Shown here in pieces: positions 9,345 to 18,385 of a stretch of 64,000 bases of DNA. The DNA lies in the NCBI RefSeq assembly GCF_014863545.1, contig NZ_CP062260.1:1116001-1180000 (forward strand), read 5' to 3'. The translations under genes were made by a program, and so were the position numbers. The notes beneath the pieces are model-generated. The model ran no database searches and was not told the DNA's origin. It worked only from the letters and a program-made list of their open reading frames with translations. Source of the stretch: Paenibacillus sp. JNUCC32. Lineage in GTDB: Bacteria; Bacillota; Bacilli; Paenibacillales; Paenibacillaceae. The number at the start of each line of letters is the position of its first letter. Position 1 is the stretch's first letter.

Positions 9345-9806
9345 TTGAGCACATCAAAGATTAAAACGACTGTGGAAGAAATGGTGCAGCCGTATTTGGA
9401 CGAACACGGCTTTGAACTGGTAGATGTGGAATACGTTAAGGAAGGAAGCAACTGGTTCTTGCGCGTGTTTGTTGATAAGGACGGCGGCATTGACATTGAC
9501 GATTGCGGTTTAATCAGTGAACACCTGAGCCAGAAGCTGGACGAGAACGATCCGATTCCGACGGCTTATTTTCTTGAAGTCTCTTCTCCTGGCGCGGAAC
9601 GTCCCCTGAAGAAAAAAGAGGATGTTGCGAAGTCGGTCGGCAAGAACGTGTTTGTTACGGTATACGAGCCGATTAACGGGTTGAAGGAGTTTGAAGGCAA
9701 GCTGGAATCCTTTGATAACGAGGAGCTGGTCATTCAGACCGCGAAGAAGCAGCACGTGATTCCATATGCAAAAGTAGCCAGTGCCAGATTGGCCATCATT
9801 TTTTAA
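9345..9806 (+). CDS. rimP: Ribosome maturation factor RimP
   Basis: Assists 30S subunit maturation. The protein of 153 residues shows the family core: [14 protein letters not shown] near the N-terminus, GIDIDDC and [12 protein letters not shown], which is the most conserved segment. The start is TTG at 9345, nine bases after GGAGG (9331-9335); the nearby ATG at 9338 is out of frame, and the longer upstream frame would run through the leader hairpin. First gene of the rimP-nusA-ylxR-ylxQ-infB-rbfA operon, whose order is conserved with B. subtilis (where it is ylxS). Confidence 0.94.
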   Translation: MSTSKIKTTVEEMVQPYLDEHGFELVDVEYVKEGSNWFLRVFVDKDGGIDIDDCGLISEHLSQKLDENDPIPTAYFLEVSSPGAERPLKKKEDVAKSVGKNVFVTVYEPINGLKEFEGKLESFDNEELVIQTAKKQHVIPYAKVASARLAIIF

Positions 9807-9838
9807 ACGGAAGTTTTGAAAGGGGGAACCGATTTTCA

Positions 9839-10936
9839 ATGAGTATGGATTTTATTGAAGCGATGAATGAGTTGGAAAGAGAGAAGGGCATCAGCAAGGA
9901 TGTGCTGTTTGAAGCCATTGAAGCGGCACTGATCTCAAGTTACAAGCGCAATTTCAACACCGCGCAAAATGTACGGGTAGACATGAATCGCAACACGGGT
10001 GTTATCAAGGTGTTCGCACGGAAGCTGATCGTGGACGAGGTTCTGGATCCGCGCACTGAAATTTCGCTGCATGCCGCACGTGAGATCAATCCGCATTTTC
10101 AGATCGAAGATATAGCGGAAATCGAGGTTACGCCGCGTGATTTCGGACGGATCGCCGCTCAAACGGCAAAGCAGGTTGTTACCCAGCGCATTAGAGAAGC
10201 CGAACGCGGCCTGATCTACAGCGCTTTTATTGACAAGGAAGACGATATCGTTACGGGTACGCTGCAGCGTCAGGATTTGCGCAACATCTATATCGACCTT
10301 GGCAAGATCGAAGCGGCGCTGCCGCTTACCGAGCTTATGCCCAACGAGAAGTTCAAGCATGGCGACCGGATCAAAGCGTACATTACGAAGGTTGAGAACA
10401 CAACCAAAGGGCCGCAGATTATGCTGTCCCGTACGCATCCGGGCCTTTTGAAGCGCCTGTTCGAGCTGGAAGTGCCGGAAATTTTCGACGGCGTCGTGGA
10501 AATTCGCTCGGTTGCGCGCGAAGCGGGATTCCGCTCCAAAATTGCGGTGTATTCCCGCAACGATGAAGTCGATCCGGTCGGCTCTTGCGTAGGGCCTAAG
10601 GGATTGCGCGTACAAACGATTGTCAATGAGCTTCGCGGCGAAAAAATCGACATCGTGCGTTATTCCGACCAGGTCGAAGAATACGTGGCCAATGCGCTGA
10701 GCCCATCCAAAGTGCTTGAAGTCCAAGTATTTGAAGATGAGAAGATGGCGCGCGTAATCGTTCCGGATTACCAACTCTCGCTGGCGATAGGGATCAAAGG
10801 CCAGAATGCTCGTCTCGCGGCGAAGCTGACCGGCTGGAAGATTGATATTAAGAGCGAAAGTCAGGCGGAGCAGGAATTTGGCAGACCGAAGTCCCAATCA
10901 GGTGAAATGCACCAGGATTCCGTCTCTGTCGATTAA
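9839..10936 (+). CDS. nusA: Transcription termination/antitermination factor NusA
   Basis: Binds RNA polymerase and nascent RNA and modulates pausing and intrinsic termination. Domains in order: N-terminal polymerase-binding domain (from MSMDFIEAMNELEREKG), S1 domain (about residues 130-200, with GTLQRQDLRNIYIDLGKIEA), then two KH domains (GSCVGPKGLRVQTIVNEL and the GIKGQNARLAAKLTGW stretch). It has 365 residues, like B. subtilis, without the C-terminal acidic repeats of E. coli NusA. ATG 9839 follows AAAGGGGGA. It lies 32 bases after rimP in the same transcript and might feed back on the operon through the leader hairpin, but that is inference. Confidence 0.96.
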   Translation: MSMDFIEAMNELEREKGISKDVLFEAIEAALISSYKRNFNTAQNVRVDMNRNTGVIKVFARKLIVDEVLDPRTEISLHAAREINPHFQIEDIAEIEVTPRDFGRIAAQTAKQVVTQRIREAERGLIYSAFIDKEDDIVTGTLQRQDLRNIYIDLGKIEAALPLTELMPNEKFKHGDRIKAYITKVENTTKGPQIMLSRTHPGLLKRLFELEVPEIFDGVVEIRSVAREAGFRSKIAVYSRNDEVDPVGSCVGPKGLRVQTIVNELRGEKIDIVRYSDQVEEYVANALSPSKVLEVQVFEDEKMARVIVPDYQLSLAIGIKGQNARLAAKLTGWKIDIKSESQAEQEFGRPKSQSGEMHQDSVSVD

Positions 10937-10961
10937 TTCCAAATGACGGGGGGTTGTCGTC

Positions 10962-11273
10962 TTGAAACAGAGAAAGATACCGCTGCGTAAATGTGTGGCG
11001 TGTCAGGAAATGATGCCGAAGAAAGAGCTCATCCGGATTGTCAGGACTCCCGATGACGCTGTCCTGATCGATCTCACCGGCAAAAAGTCGGGACGGGGAG
11101 CGTATCTATGCGGCAAGGTTTCCTGCTTCAAGCTGGCACACAAAAATAAAGCACTGGATCGAGCGTTGAAACAACATGTGAAGCCTGAGATCTACGAACA
11201 GTTGGCACAGGATTTCATCAAGGTTGAGGATGAATTCCTGGCTGCAAAAGAGAGTGCTGCCGATGATGAATAG
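10962..11273 (+). CDS. rnpM: YlxR-family RNA-binding protein (RNase P modulator RnpM)
   Basis: Small basic DUF448 protein of 103 residues. The family signature RKCVACQEM is near the N-terminus and GRGAYLCGK-(V/S)-C in the middle; lysine and arginine clusters suit RNA binding. In B. subtilis the homologue YlxR (RnpM) is reported to bind RNase P RNA and modulate its activity. The start is TTG 10962 after GGGGGG. The 3' end overlaps ylxQ by 11 bases, so translation is probably coupled. Confidence 0.9.
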   Translation: MKQRKIPLRKCVACQEMMPKKELIRIVRTPDDAVLIDLTGKKSGRGAYLCGKVSCFKLAHKNKALDRALKQHVKPEIYEQLAQDFIKVEDEFLAAKESAADDE

Positions 11274-11589
11274 GGCGCTTTCTCAGCTCGGCCTGGCCAT
11301 GAGGGCAGGCAAGGTGGTTACCGGAGATGAGATCGTGCTCAAAGCCATCCGGTCTTCTGAAGCAAAATTGGTTATTCTGGCGGGTGACGCCTCAGATAAT
11401 ACAACAAAGAAGTTCCGCGACAAATGCGGTTCTTACAATATCCCTCTGGTAATCGGATTTGACCGGGAAAGTCTGGGCACAAGTGTAGGTAAACCCGAGC
11501 GGGTTGTGCTGGCAGTTACGGATCAAGGATTCGCAGAAATGATCTCCAAGAAAATGGAGACAATGTCGGAGGTGGAGTATATTGAGTAA
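11263..11589 (+). CDS. rplGA: L7Ae-family K-turn RNA-binding protein YlxQ
   Basis: Protein of about 108 residues of the L7Ae/L30e/S12e/Gadd45 fold. Typical pieces are [31 protein letters not shown], and [14 protein letters not shown]. These bind kink-turn RNAs and are optional ribosome-associated proteins in Firmicutes. Two adjacent ATGs (11263 and 11266) sit inside the end of rnpM; no strong ribosome site is visible, which suggests translational coupling. The 3' end overlaps infB by 8 bases. Confidence 0.9.
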   Translation: MMNRALSQLGLAMRAGKVVTGDEIVLKAIRSSEAKLVILAGDASDNTTKKFRDKCGSYNIPLVIGFDRESLGTSVGKPERVVLAVTDQGFAEMISKKMETMSEVEYIE

Positions 11590-14266
11590 ACAGGAAAACA
11601 AAGACAATAAACTTCGAGTGTACGAATATGCTAAATCGTTGAACATGAGCAGTAAAGAAATTATCACGATCCTTAAGCGTTTGAACGTTCCGGTCAATAA
11701 CCACATGAGCGTAATGGAAAACGATACGGTGTCGAAGGTAGAGCAGTTCTTCAAAGATATCAAATCGAATGCGGCAGCCAAGCGGGACAGTGGCGACGCT
11801 CCTCGAACCGAGAACCGCAAACCTTCGGGTTCCGGAGCGAATGCAGCCGCATCCGTATCCAATGCTAAAACAGAAGGCACTTCCACTAACGTGAGTGCAG
11901 ACGGCAACCGTAATGGGCAGGACGGTATGCGTCATTCAGGACAACGAGTATCAGGACAACAAGGTCAAAGCCAGCCCAAAAAACAACAGGAAAAGCAGGT
12001 AGGTATGAATAGTAGAACGAATTCAAACACACAACATGCTTCAGGTTCCCAGCGTCCCCAAGGAGGGCAGGATACCCGAAGAAACCAATCTGGCTCCGCA
12101 CAAGGAAGCCAGCAGAATAATCGCAGCCAAGGCTCCAGACCGAGCGGCAGCAGCACGCAGACCGGATCCCGTCCACAAGGCGGAGGTCAAGGCGGCGGGC
12201 GTCCGCAAGGCAATAATCAGGGCGGATCGCGTCCGCAAGGCAATAATCAAGGAGGATCGCGTCCGCAGGGCGGCAACAACCAAGGCGGAGCGCGTCCTCA
12301 GAGCAAGCCGGGTGGAACCGGAGGCGGATTCTCAGGATCCAATAACAGCAACGGCCAGAACCGCGGTTCCAGAAACAACAATAACAATCGTTCAGACTCC
12401 AAGCGTTTTGATGACAACCGTCAGGGAGGATTCCGTGGAAACAATCGCGGTGGCAAGAACAACCGCGGCCGGAATCAACATAATCAGCAGCCGCCTCGTG
12501 AGAAAATCGACAACACGCCGAAGAAAATTATCGTCCGTGGCAACATGACCGTCGGTGAAACGGCGAAGCTGCTTCATAAGGACGCTTCCGAAGTCATCAA
12601 GAAGCTGATTTTCCTCGGCGTGATGGCCACCATCAACCAGGAGCTGGATATCGATACGATTCTATTGCTCGCTGGCGAATTCGGTGTAGAAGTCGAAGTG
12701 AAAATTCCGGTAGAGGAAGATCGTTTTGAGACCGTTGAAGAAAACGATGCTCCGGAAGAACTGAAAGAGCGTCCACCGGTCGTTACGATTATGGGTCACG
12801 TTGACCACGGTAAAACGACGCTGCTGGATGCGATCCGTTCCACGAACGTATCTAGTGGCGAAGCTGGCGGAATTACGCAGCATATCGGTGCTTACCAAGT
12901 CGAGATCAATAATAAGAAGATTACGTTCCTGGATACACCGGGTCACGAAGCGTTTACGGCCATGCGTGCCCGCGGTGCGCAAGTAACGGATATGACGATC
13001 ATCGTGGTTGCGGCCGACGACGGCGTGATGCCACAGACGGTCGAAGCGATTAACCATGCTAAAGCGGCAGGTTTGCCGATCATCGTTGCCGTGAACAAAA
13101 TCGATAAGCCGGACGCTAACCCGGATAAAGTCAAACAAGAATTGACGGAATATGAGTTAGTGCCTGAAGAGTGGGGCGGAGATACCATCTTCGTTAACGT
13201 TTCGGCGAAACAGCGGATGGGTCTGGAAGACTTGCTTGAAATGATCCTTCTGGTAGCAGAAGTGAACGAATATAAAGCAAACCCTGATAAACGCGCGCGC
13301 GGTACCGTGATTGAAGCTGAGCTTGATAAAGGCAGAGGACCGGTAGCCCGCATCCTCGTTCAGCATGGTACGTTGAAAGTGGGCGACGCCTTCGTAGCCG
13401 GCAACTGCTTTGGACGTATTCGCGCCATGGTGAACGATAAAGGCCGTCGTTTAAAAGAAGCCGGACCATCTACGCCGGTCGAAATTACCGGTTTGACTGA
13501 AGTTCCGGGCGCCGGCGATCCGTTCATGGTGTTCGAGGATGAGCGTAAAGCGCGTAATATCGCGGATAAGCGTGCGATTACCCATCGTCAGTCCGAATTG
13601 AACACGAATACGCGGGTGACGCTGGATGATCTCTTCCAGCACATTAAAGACGGCGAAATCAAGGATCTTAACGTGATTATCAAAGGTGACGTGCAAGGTT
13701 CCGTCGAGGCCCTGAAAGGTTCCTTGAACAAAATCGAAGTGGAAGGCGTGCGCGTCAAGATTATCCATAGCGGTGCCGGTGCCATCACCGAATCCGATAT
13801 TATTTTGGCAGCTGCCTCTAACGCGATCGTAATCGGGTTTAACGTTCGTCCTGACGTTCAAGCGAAGCAAACCGCCGAGCAGGAGAAGGTTGATATCCGT
13901 CTGCACCGTGTAATATATAATGTAATCGAGGAAATTGAGCAAGCTATGAAGGGGATGCTCGATCCGGAGTATAAAGAATCCGTGATCGGTCATGCGGAAG
14001 TCCGCAACACCTTTAAAGTGAGCAAAGTGGGTACGATTGCAGGATGTATGGTGACATCCGGTAAAATTACGCGTAACGCAGAAGCTCGCTTGATCCGTGA
14101 CGGCATTGTCGTTCATGAAGGCAAGATCGATTCCCTCAAGCGCTTTAAAGATGACGCTAAAGAAGTGGCACAGGGTTACGAGTGCGGTATTACCTTGGTA
14201 GGCTATAGCGACGTCAAAGAAGGGGACGTAATCGAAGCCTTCATCATGGAGACGGTAGAGCGCTAA
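11582..14266 (+). CDS. infB: Translation initiation factor IF-2
   Basis: GTPase that places fMet-tRNA on the 30S subunit. The N-terminus has the IF2_N helix domain ([19 protein letters not shown]), followed by a low-complexity linker (about residues 60-300) rich in Gly, Gln, Asn, Arg and Ser. A second IF2_N-like unit follows, then the G domain: GHVDHGKTT (G1), DTPGHEAF (G3), NKID (G4), and domains II-IV. At 894 residues it is about 180 longer than B. subtilis IF-2, all in the linker. The start is TTG 11582, six bases after GGAGGTGG. Internal in-frame starts giving shorter isoforms, as known in E. coli, cannot be judged here. Confidence 0.97.
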   Translation: MSKQENKDNKLRVYEYAKSLNMSSKEIITILKRLNVPVNNHMSVMENDTVSKVEQFFKDIKSNAAAKRDSGDAPRTENRKPSGSGANAAASVSNAKTEGTSTNVSADGNRNGQDGMRHSGQRVSGQQGQSQPKKQQEKQVGMNSRTNSNTQHASGSQRPQGGQDTRRNQSGSAQGSQQNNRSQGSRPSGSSTQTGSRPQGGGQGGGRPQGNNQGGSRPQGNNQGGSRPQGGNNQGGARPQSKPGGTGGGFSGSNNSNGQNRGSRNNNNNRSDSKRFDDNRQGGFRGNNRGGKNNRGRNQHNQQPPREKIDNTPKKIIVRGNMTVGETAKLLHKDASEVIKKLIFLGVMATINQELDIDTILLLAGEFGVEVEVKIPVEEDRFETVEENDAPEELKERPPVVTIMGHVDHGKTTLLDAIRSTNVSSGEAGGITQHIGAYQVEINNKKITFLDTPGHEAFTAMRARGAQVTDMTIIVVAADDGVMPQTVEAINHAKAAGLPIIVAVNKIDKPDANPDKVKQELTEYELVPEEWGGDTIFVNVSAKQRMGLEDLLEMILLVAEVNEYKANPDKRARGTVIEAELDKGRGPVARILVQHGTLKVGDAFVAGNCFGRIRAMVNDKGRRLKEAGPSTPVEITGLTEVPGAGDPFMVFEDERKARNIADKRAITHRQSELNTNTRVTLDDLFQHIKDGEIKDLNVIIKGDVQGSVEALKGSLNKIEVEGVRVKIIHSGAGAITESDIILAAASNAIVIGFNVRPDVQAKQTAEQEKVDIRLHRVIYNVIEEIEQAMKGMLDPEYKESVIGHAEVRNTFKVSKVGTIAGCMVTSGKITRNAEARLIRDGIVVHEGKIDSLKRFKDDAKEVAQGYECGITLVGYSDVKEGDVIEAFIMETVER
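12191..12300 (+). repeat. Tandem ~30-bp repeat in the infB linker
   Basis: About three and a half copies of a 30-33-base unit encode G-G-(S/A/G)-R-P-Q-G-(N/G)-N-(N)-Q. Units begin near 12191, 12221, 12251 and 12284. Copies differ at third positions and one has a 3-base expansion, so the array is imperfect and in frame. Confidence 0.85.
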
Positions 14267-14285
14267 CGAATGAGGTGATCAGACC

Positions 14286-14639
14286 ATGGCAAAAATCAGA
14301 ACTGGGCGCGTAGGCGAGCAGATTAAAAAAGAGCTCAGCCAACTGATCCAAACGGAATTGAAAGACCCGAGAATCGGTTTTATTACCGTGACCGGCGTGG
14401 ATGTAACTAACGATCTGTCCCAAGCGAAGGTATACCTGAGCGTGCTCGGGGACGACGAGCAGAAGGCGGCTTCCTTGAAAGGGCTGGAGAAGGCAAGCGG
14501 CTTCCTCCGATCCGAACTGGGCAAGCGGATTCGCCTCCGGCATGTTCCGGAGCTGATCTTCAAATTCGACGAATCCATTGCTTATGGCAGCCATATTGAG
14601 AAGCTGCTGACTGAAATCGTGGATCGCGAAGAGAAATAG
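14286..14639 (+). CDS. rbfA: 30S ribosome-binding factor RbfA
   Basis: Cold-shock ribosome assembly factor that acts on the 16S 5' helix. The 117-residue KH-like protein shows [15 protein letters not shown] at the start and the family motif [23 protein letters not shown], followed by [21 protein letters not shown] 14286 follows GAGGTGATC. B. subtilis has ylxP between infB and rbfA; that gene is absent here and the gap is only 19 bases. Confidence 0.95.
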   Translation: MAKIRTGRVGEQIKKELSQLIQTELKDPRIGFITVTGVDVTNDLSQAKVYLSVLGDDEQKAASLKGLEKASGFLRSELGKRIRLRHVPELIFKFDESIAYGSHIEKLLTEIVDREEK

Positions 14640-14669
14640 AGTAGTTTTTGTTTATAAAGGAGAGGGCGA

Positions 14670-15647
14670 ATGCAGACCTATGAACAAGAGCTGCAGCAGG
14701 TGAAATCGTTTCTGCTGGAGCACGATGATTATTTGGTTGTGTCGCATGTTCAGCCCGATGGAGATGCAGTCAGTTCCACCCTTGCGGTGGGCTGGCTTCT
14801 CTCATGTCTGGGCAAGAAATTCACGATGATCAACGAAGGGCCTATCCCGAAGCGCATGAAAAAGCTGTGGCATGCAGAAGACATTCTCAATCTGTCCGAA
14901 CAGCAGCCGGGAAGGACGTTTTCAAACGTCATTTGCGTGGATTGCGCGGATTTTGCGAGAGTAGGTTATACGCAGCAGGTGTTTGCCGATCATGCGAGCA
15001 TCGTTAATATTGACCATCATCCAACGAATGATCGTTACGGAGCCGTTAACCTGGTTGTGCCCGAGGCGGCTGCAACCGCAGAAATCCTTTATGATTTGCT
15101 GAATTTGTTTGAAATCGATTGGGATGCCGAAATCGCCACTGCGATTTATACCGGATTGTTAACGGATACCGGCGGTTTTCGTTATTCCAATACGTCGCCC
15201 AAGGTCATGAGCATGGCTTCCGATCTGTTATCCTATGGCGTGAACGGCCCCGAAATTGCGGAAACGCTGCTTGAGGAAATGACGCTCCCGCAGATGAAGG
15301 TGTTGGTTCAGGCGTTAAACACGCTGAGTCTGTCGGATGACGGTAAAATAGCCTGGGTGTACGTAACCCCCGAGCATATGGAACTATGCGGTGCCGTTAG
15401 CGAGGATCTTGAAGGGATCGTCAATTATCCCCGAAACATTCAGGGAGTCGAAGTCGGGATTCTGTTCAAATCGCTGAGATCCGGAATGGTCAAGGCGAGT
15501 TTGCGTTCAGCCGGCAAAGTGGATGTTGCCGCGTTGGCCCAAATTTTTGGCGGTGGCGGCCATGTCCGGGCGGCAGGGTGCAGCATGGAAGGCTCCCTTC
15601 AAGACATCATCCCTAAAGTAGTAGAGCAGGTGAGATTAAAGCTATGA
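14670..15647 (+). CDS. nrnA: DHH/DHHA1 phosphoesterase, NrnA-type oligoribonuclease/pAp phosphatase
   Basis: Degrades very short RNAs and 3'-phosphoadenosine 5'-phosphate. The DHH domain shows metal ligands in SHVQPDGDAVSST, CVDCADFARVG, and the signature NIDHHPTND; TGLLTDTGGFRYSNTS follows. The C-terminal DHHA1 domain has the glycine-rich FGGGGHVRAAG substrate-binding loop. It has 325 residues, as expected. ATG 14670 follows GGAGAGGGCG. In many Firmicutes a gene of this family lies between rbfA and truB; its stop overlaps the truB start (ATGA). Confidence 0.92.
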   Translation: MQTYEQELQQVKSFLLEHDDYLVVSHVQPDGDAVSSTLAVGWLLSCLGKKFTMINEGPIPKRMKKLWHAEDILNLSEQQPGRTFSNVICVDCADFARVGYTQQVFADHASIVNIDHHPTNDRYGAVNLVVPEAAATAEILYDLLNLFEIDWDAEIATAIYTGLLTDTGGFRYSNTSPKVMSMASDLLSYGVNGPEIAETLLEEMTLPQMKVLVQALNTLSLSDDGKIAWVYVTPEHMELCGAVSEDLEGIVNYPRNIQGVEVGILFKSLRSGMVKASLRSAGKVDVAALAQIFGGGGHVRAAGCSMEGSLQDIIPKVVEQVRLKL

Positions 15648-16555
15648 CGCAATTAGAAGGCATCTTGGCCGTTCACAAACCGGCCGGATGGACCTCCCAC
15701 GATGTGGTAGCCAAAGTTCGGGGAATGGTTCGTTTGAAGCGGATCGGACATACCGGGACGCTGGACCCTGAAGTGACGGGCGTGCTTCCGTTATGCTTGG
15801 GGAGAGCTACGCGGGTCGTCGAATATCTGCAGGAGCTGCCTAAAGAGTATCATGCGGTCCTCCGCCTTGGATACTCGACCGATACCGAGGATATTACCGG
15901 GAATGTGGTGGAGACTGCGGATGAAGTCCGCGTGACCAGAGACGAGGCGCTTGAAGCGCTGCAATCTTTTACAGGCCAGATCTCTCAGGTTCCTCCTATG
16001 TATTCCGCCGTCAAAATCAACGGCAAACGATTGTACGAGCTTGCCAGAGAAGGCAAGACGGTGGAGCGCAAAAGCCGTACCGTAACGATTCATGAAATCG
16101 AGATGACGGACTTTGATGCGGAAGGGGAGTATACGGAAATTTCTTTCCGTGTACTGTGCTCCAAAGGTACATACATCCGCACGCTTTGTGTGGATATCGG
16201 GAGGAAGCTCGGCCTGCCGTCCGTCATGGTTAAGCTGGTACGTACGATATCGGCGGGAATCACCGAGGCGCAGTGCTTGACCCTAGAGCAAATTGAGCAG
16301 TACATGAAGGATGAAACGCTGCAAACCCGGCTTATTCCGGTGGATCAAGCGATTCATCATCTAGCAAAGCATACGGTTTCCGAAGAGAAGGCGGAGGCCG
16401 CGCTGAAGGGGCAACGCTTGTCCTCCAGGGCGGTAGAACCGGCCGTCGACAGTTCGGAGCCTATCCGTTTGTACGATATAAAGGAAAACTTTCTGGGCAT
16501 CTATAAGCGTCAGGAAGAGACGGGCGCTATCGTTCCCGTGAAAGTATTTTCCTAA
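15644..16555 (+). CDS. truB: tRNA pseudouridine-55 synthase
   Basis: Isomerises U55 in the T-loop of tRNAs. The N-terminal [15 protein letters not shown] is typical; the catalytic aspartate lies in [16 protein letters not shown]; conserved [16 protein letters not shown] and [14 protein letters not shown] follow. A C-terminal PUA-like region completes the 303-residue chain. The start overlaps the nrnA stop by ATGA, so the two are translationally coupled. Confidence 0.96.
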   Translation: MTQLEGILAVHKPAGWTSHDVVAKVRGMVRLKRIGHTGTLDPEVTGVLPLCLGRATRVVEYLQELPKEYHAVLRLGYSTDTEDITGNVVETADEVRVTRDEALEALQSFTGQISQVPPMYSAVKINGKRLYELAREGKTVERKSRTVTIHEIEMTDFDAEGEYTEISFRVLCSKGTYIRTLCVDIGRKLGLPSVMVKLVRTISAGITEAQCLTLEQIEQYMKDETLQTRLIPVDQAIHHLAKHTVSEEKAEAALKGQRLSSRAVEPAVDSSEPIRLYDIKENFLGIYKRQEETGAIVPVKVFS

Positions 16556-16590
16556 GCATGACTGGATTTAGTGAGTGGAGGTGAGAAATC

Positions 16591-17544
16591 ATGAGGATTG
16601 TTTCATTATCTTATCCTGTATCTTCCGACATCGTACGAGAAGCTGCCGAGCCCAAGGTAGCGGCAATCGGCCAGTTCGACGGTCTTCACCTGGGACACGC
16701 CAGCGTGCTTTCGACCGCTGTCAGCATTGCTCGGGAGAATGGAGTGCCGGCCGCGCTCATTACCTTCTATCCGCATCCGAAGGACGTGATCGGTAAGGGG
16801 AGCTACGAAGGCTATCTGACTCCCCAGCCTGACAAGCAGCAGCTGCTTGAGCAGATGGGCATCGATATTCTGTACGTCGTCGAGTTCAATAAAGAATTTT
16901 CCCAAGTAAGTCCGGAAGCGTTTGTTGAAGAAATGCTCTTTCCCTTGAATCTTCAAACGGCGGTAGTCGGATTTGATTTCCGGTTCGGCCATAAAGGCGC
17001 AGGAGACGCAGTTAAACTTCAGGAACTCGGGGAAGGCAAAATGTCGGTCGTTACGGTACCGCCATTCCTGGTCGACGGCGAGAAGGTAGGAAGTTCATCC
17101 ATACGGATTGCCTTGAAAACTGGACAGCTGTCGGACGCAAACCGCTGGCTCGGACGGAATTACCACATCCGGGGTACGGTCGTTCACGGGGAGAAGCGGG
17201 GAAGAAAGATCGGTTTCCCTACCGCGAACCTGGAGTTGACGGATCCATTCGTGGCGCCTGCATTGGGCGTCTATGCCGTCCGTGCCCGCACGGATAAGCA
17301 TTACGACTGGATACCGGGCGTCATGAACGTCGGCGTGAAGCCGACGTTCCACGAAGGGATTACTGAACCGATCTTCGAGGTCCATCTGTTTGATTTCGAA
17401 GGGGATCTGTACGACCAGATCATGACGGTGGATATCGTTCAATATATCCGCAAGGAGCATAAATTCGAATCGGTTCAGGAGCTTGTGGAATGGATTCAGC
17501 GCGATGCCGTCGAGGCCCGCAAAATATTGAATGTCAGCGAATAA
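16591..17544 (+). CDS. ribF: Bifunctional riboflavin kinase / FAD synthetase
   Basis: Converts riboflavin to FMN and FMN to FAD. The N-terminal FAD synthetase domain has the nucleotidyltransferase motif GQFDGLHLGHASVL and VVGFDFRFGHKGAGD; SSSIRIALKTGQ ends it. The C-terminal flavokinase domain shows GRKIGFPTANLEL and GVMNVGVKPTF. It has 317 residues. ATG 16591 follows GGAGGTGAG. No FMN riboswitch is seen, consistent with this being the ribC-type housekeeping enzyme. Confidence 0.96.
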   Translation: MRIVSLSYPVSSDIVREAAEPKVAAIGQFDGLHLGHASVLSTAVSIARENGVPAALITFYPHPKDVIGKGSYEGYLTPQPDKQQLLEQMGIDILYVVEFNKEFSQVSPEAFVEEMLFPLNLQTAVVGFDFRFGHKGAGDAVKLQELGEGKMSVVTVPPFLVDGEKVGSSSIRIALKTGQLSDANRWLGRNYHIRGTVVHGEKRGRKIGFPTANLELTDPFVAPALGVYAVRARTDKHYDWIPGVMNVGVKPTFHEGITEPIFEVHLFDFEGDLYDQIMTVDIVQYIRKEHKFESVQELVEWIQRDAVEARKILNVSE

Positions 17545-17596
17545 AACGTTTTGGGACAAATTGTTCGCAAACGGATTTTCTTTTTCAGGTAAAGTA

Positions 17597-17605
17597 TGCT
17601 ATACT
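17597..17605 (+). promoter_or_regulatory. Extended -10 promoter of rpsO
   Basis: TG-C-TATACT at 17597-17605 is an extended -10 element; the -35 area (TTTCTT) is poor. It would start transcription about 95 bases before rpsO. Confidence 0.6.
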
Positions 17606-17613
17606 CTTAGAGG

Positions 17614-17700
17614 TTGCCCGAGGATCGGGCAATTCTAACCTTGGCTTGGATGTTCGATCTCACCGTCGGTACCTGGGCCAACGGCGATTATAATGAGGGA
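17614..17700 (+). promoter_or_regulatory. Probable S15 autoregulatory leader of rpsO
   Basis: The leader has an 8-bp perfect hairpin (TTGCCCGA, loop GGA, TCGGGCAA, 17614-17632). A second region follows in which TTGGC (near 17641) can pair with GCCAA (near 17679). Paired leaders of this kind bind S15 and block rpsO translation in other bacteria; the exact fold here is inferred. Confidence 0.5.
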
Positions 17701-17710
17701 GGTGAACAGG

Positions 17711-17980
17711 ATGGCATTAACTCAAGAACGTAAACAACAACTGATTGACGAGCACAAAACTCATGAGTCCGATACAGGATCCCCAGAGGTGCAAATCGCT
17801 ATCCTAACGGAAAACATTACGAACTTGACTGACCACTTGCGTACGCACAAGAAGGATCATCATTCCCGTCGCGGATTGTTGAAAATGGTCGGCCAACGCC
17901 GTAAGTTGCTTGCATACTTGAAAAACAAGGATGTTAAACGTTACAGTGCTTTGATCGAGAAGCTTGGATTGCGTCGCTAA
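17711..17980 (+). CDS. rpsO: 30S ribosomal protein S15
   Basis: Primary 16S rRNA-binding protein of the platform, 89 residues. Characteristic sequence: [39 protein letters not shown], and the basic C-terminal end. ATG 17711 follows GGAGGTGAA; the frame is open upstream but lacks support. As in most bacteria it precedes pnp, here separated by a terminator and a second hairpin. Confidence 0.97.
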   Translation: MALTQERKQQLIDEHKTHESDTGSPEVQIAILTENITNLTDHLRTHKKDHHSRRGLLKMVGQRRKLLAYLKNKDVKRYSALIEKLGLRR

Positions 17981-18004
17981 TCATCCATAAGATGTGCCGA
18001 AAAC

Positions 18005-18062
18005 AGCCTGGTTGTCCACTGTCCTTCTTGGAACGACAGCGGCACAGCCGGGCTCTTTTCTA
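18005..18062 (+). terminator. Terminator after rpsO
   Basis: AGCCTGGTTGT (from 18005) pairs with ACAGCCGGGCT (to about 18054), allowing two G-U pairs, around a structured loop; CTTTTCT follows. GTGCCG/CGGCAC nearby can extend an alternative fold. Confidence 0.65.
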
Positions 18063-18093
18063 AGTATTGTACAATTTACCGTTACGAAAGCTT

Positions 18094-18143
18094 CCCCACA
18101 AAGTACTGCGTACGCTTCATAGCCTAAACTCCACTTTGTGGGG
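18094..18143 (+). promoter_or_regulatory. Long hairpin in the rpsO-pnp gap
   Basis: CCCCACAAAGT (18094-18104) and ACTTTGTGGGG (18133-18143) form 11 perfect pairs around a 28-base loop; the tail TTATCTTAAT is not a clear T-run. In E. coli, pnp is autoregulated through a leader hairpin; this one could serve similarly or be a second terminator. The remaining 240 bases to pnp show no gene. Confidence 0.6.
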
Positions 18144-18385
18144 TTATCTTAATATAGATTCTTGATAGATGGTAGGCGTGGTCTGTTCGCTAATTTTCAC
18201 TTCATGGTATAACCGGGGCAATCTATACGGAGAATGTTTTCTATACGGTTCGGGTTGTTCCTGTACATAGGTTCGTGATATTCGACCGCTTCGATGACTC
18301 TGGTTAGGAAATGTGGACAGCGTTTGGCAAAAACATGCTGATGATTAGGATTTTAAAAAAATTTATCCCCATGAGGAGGGATTAC

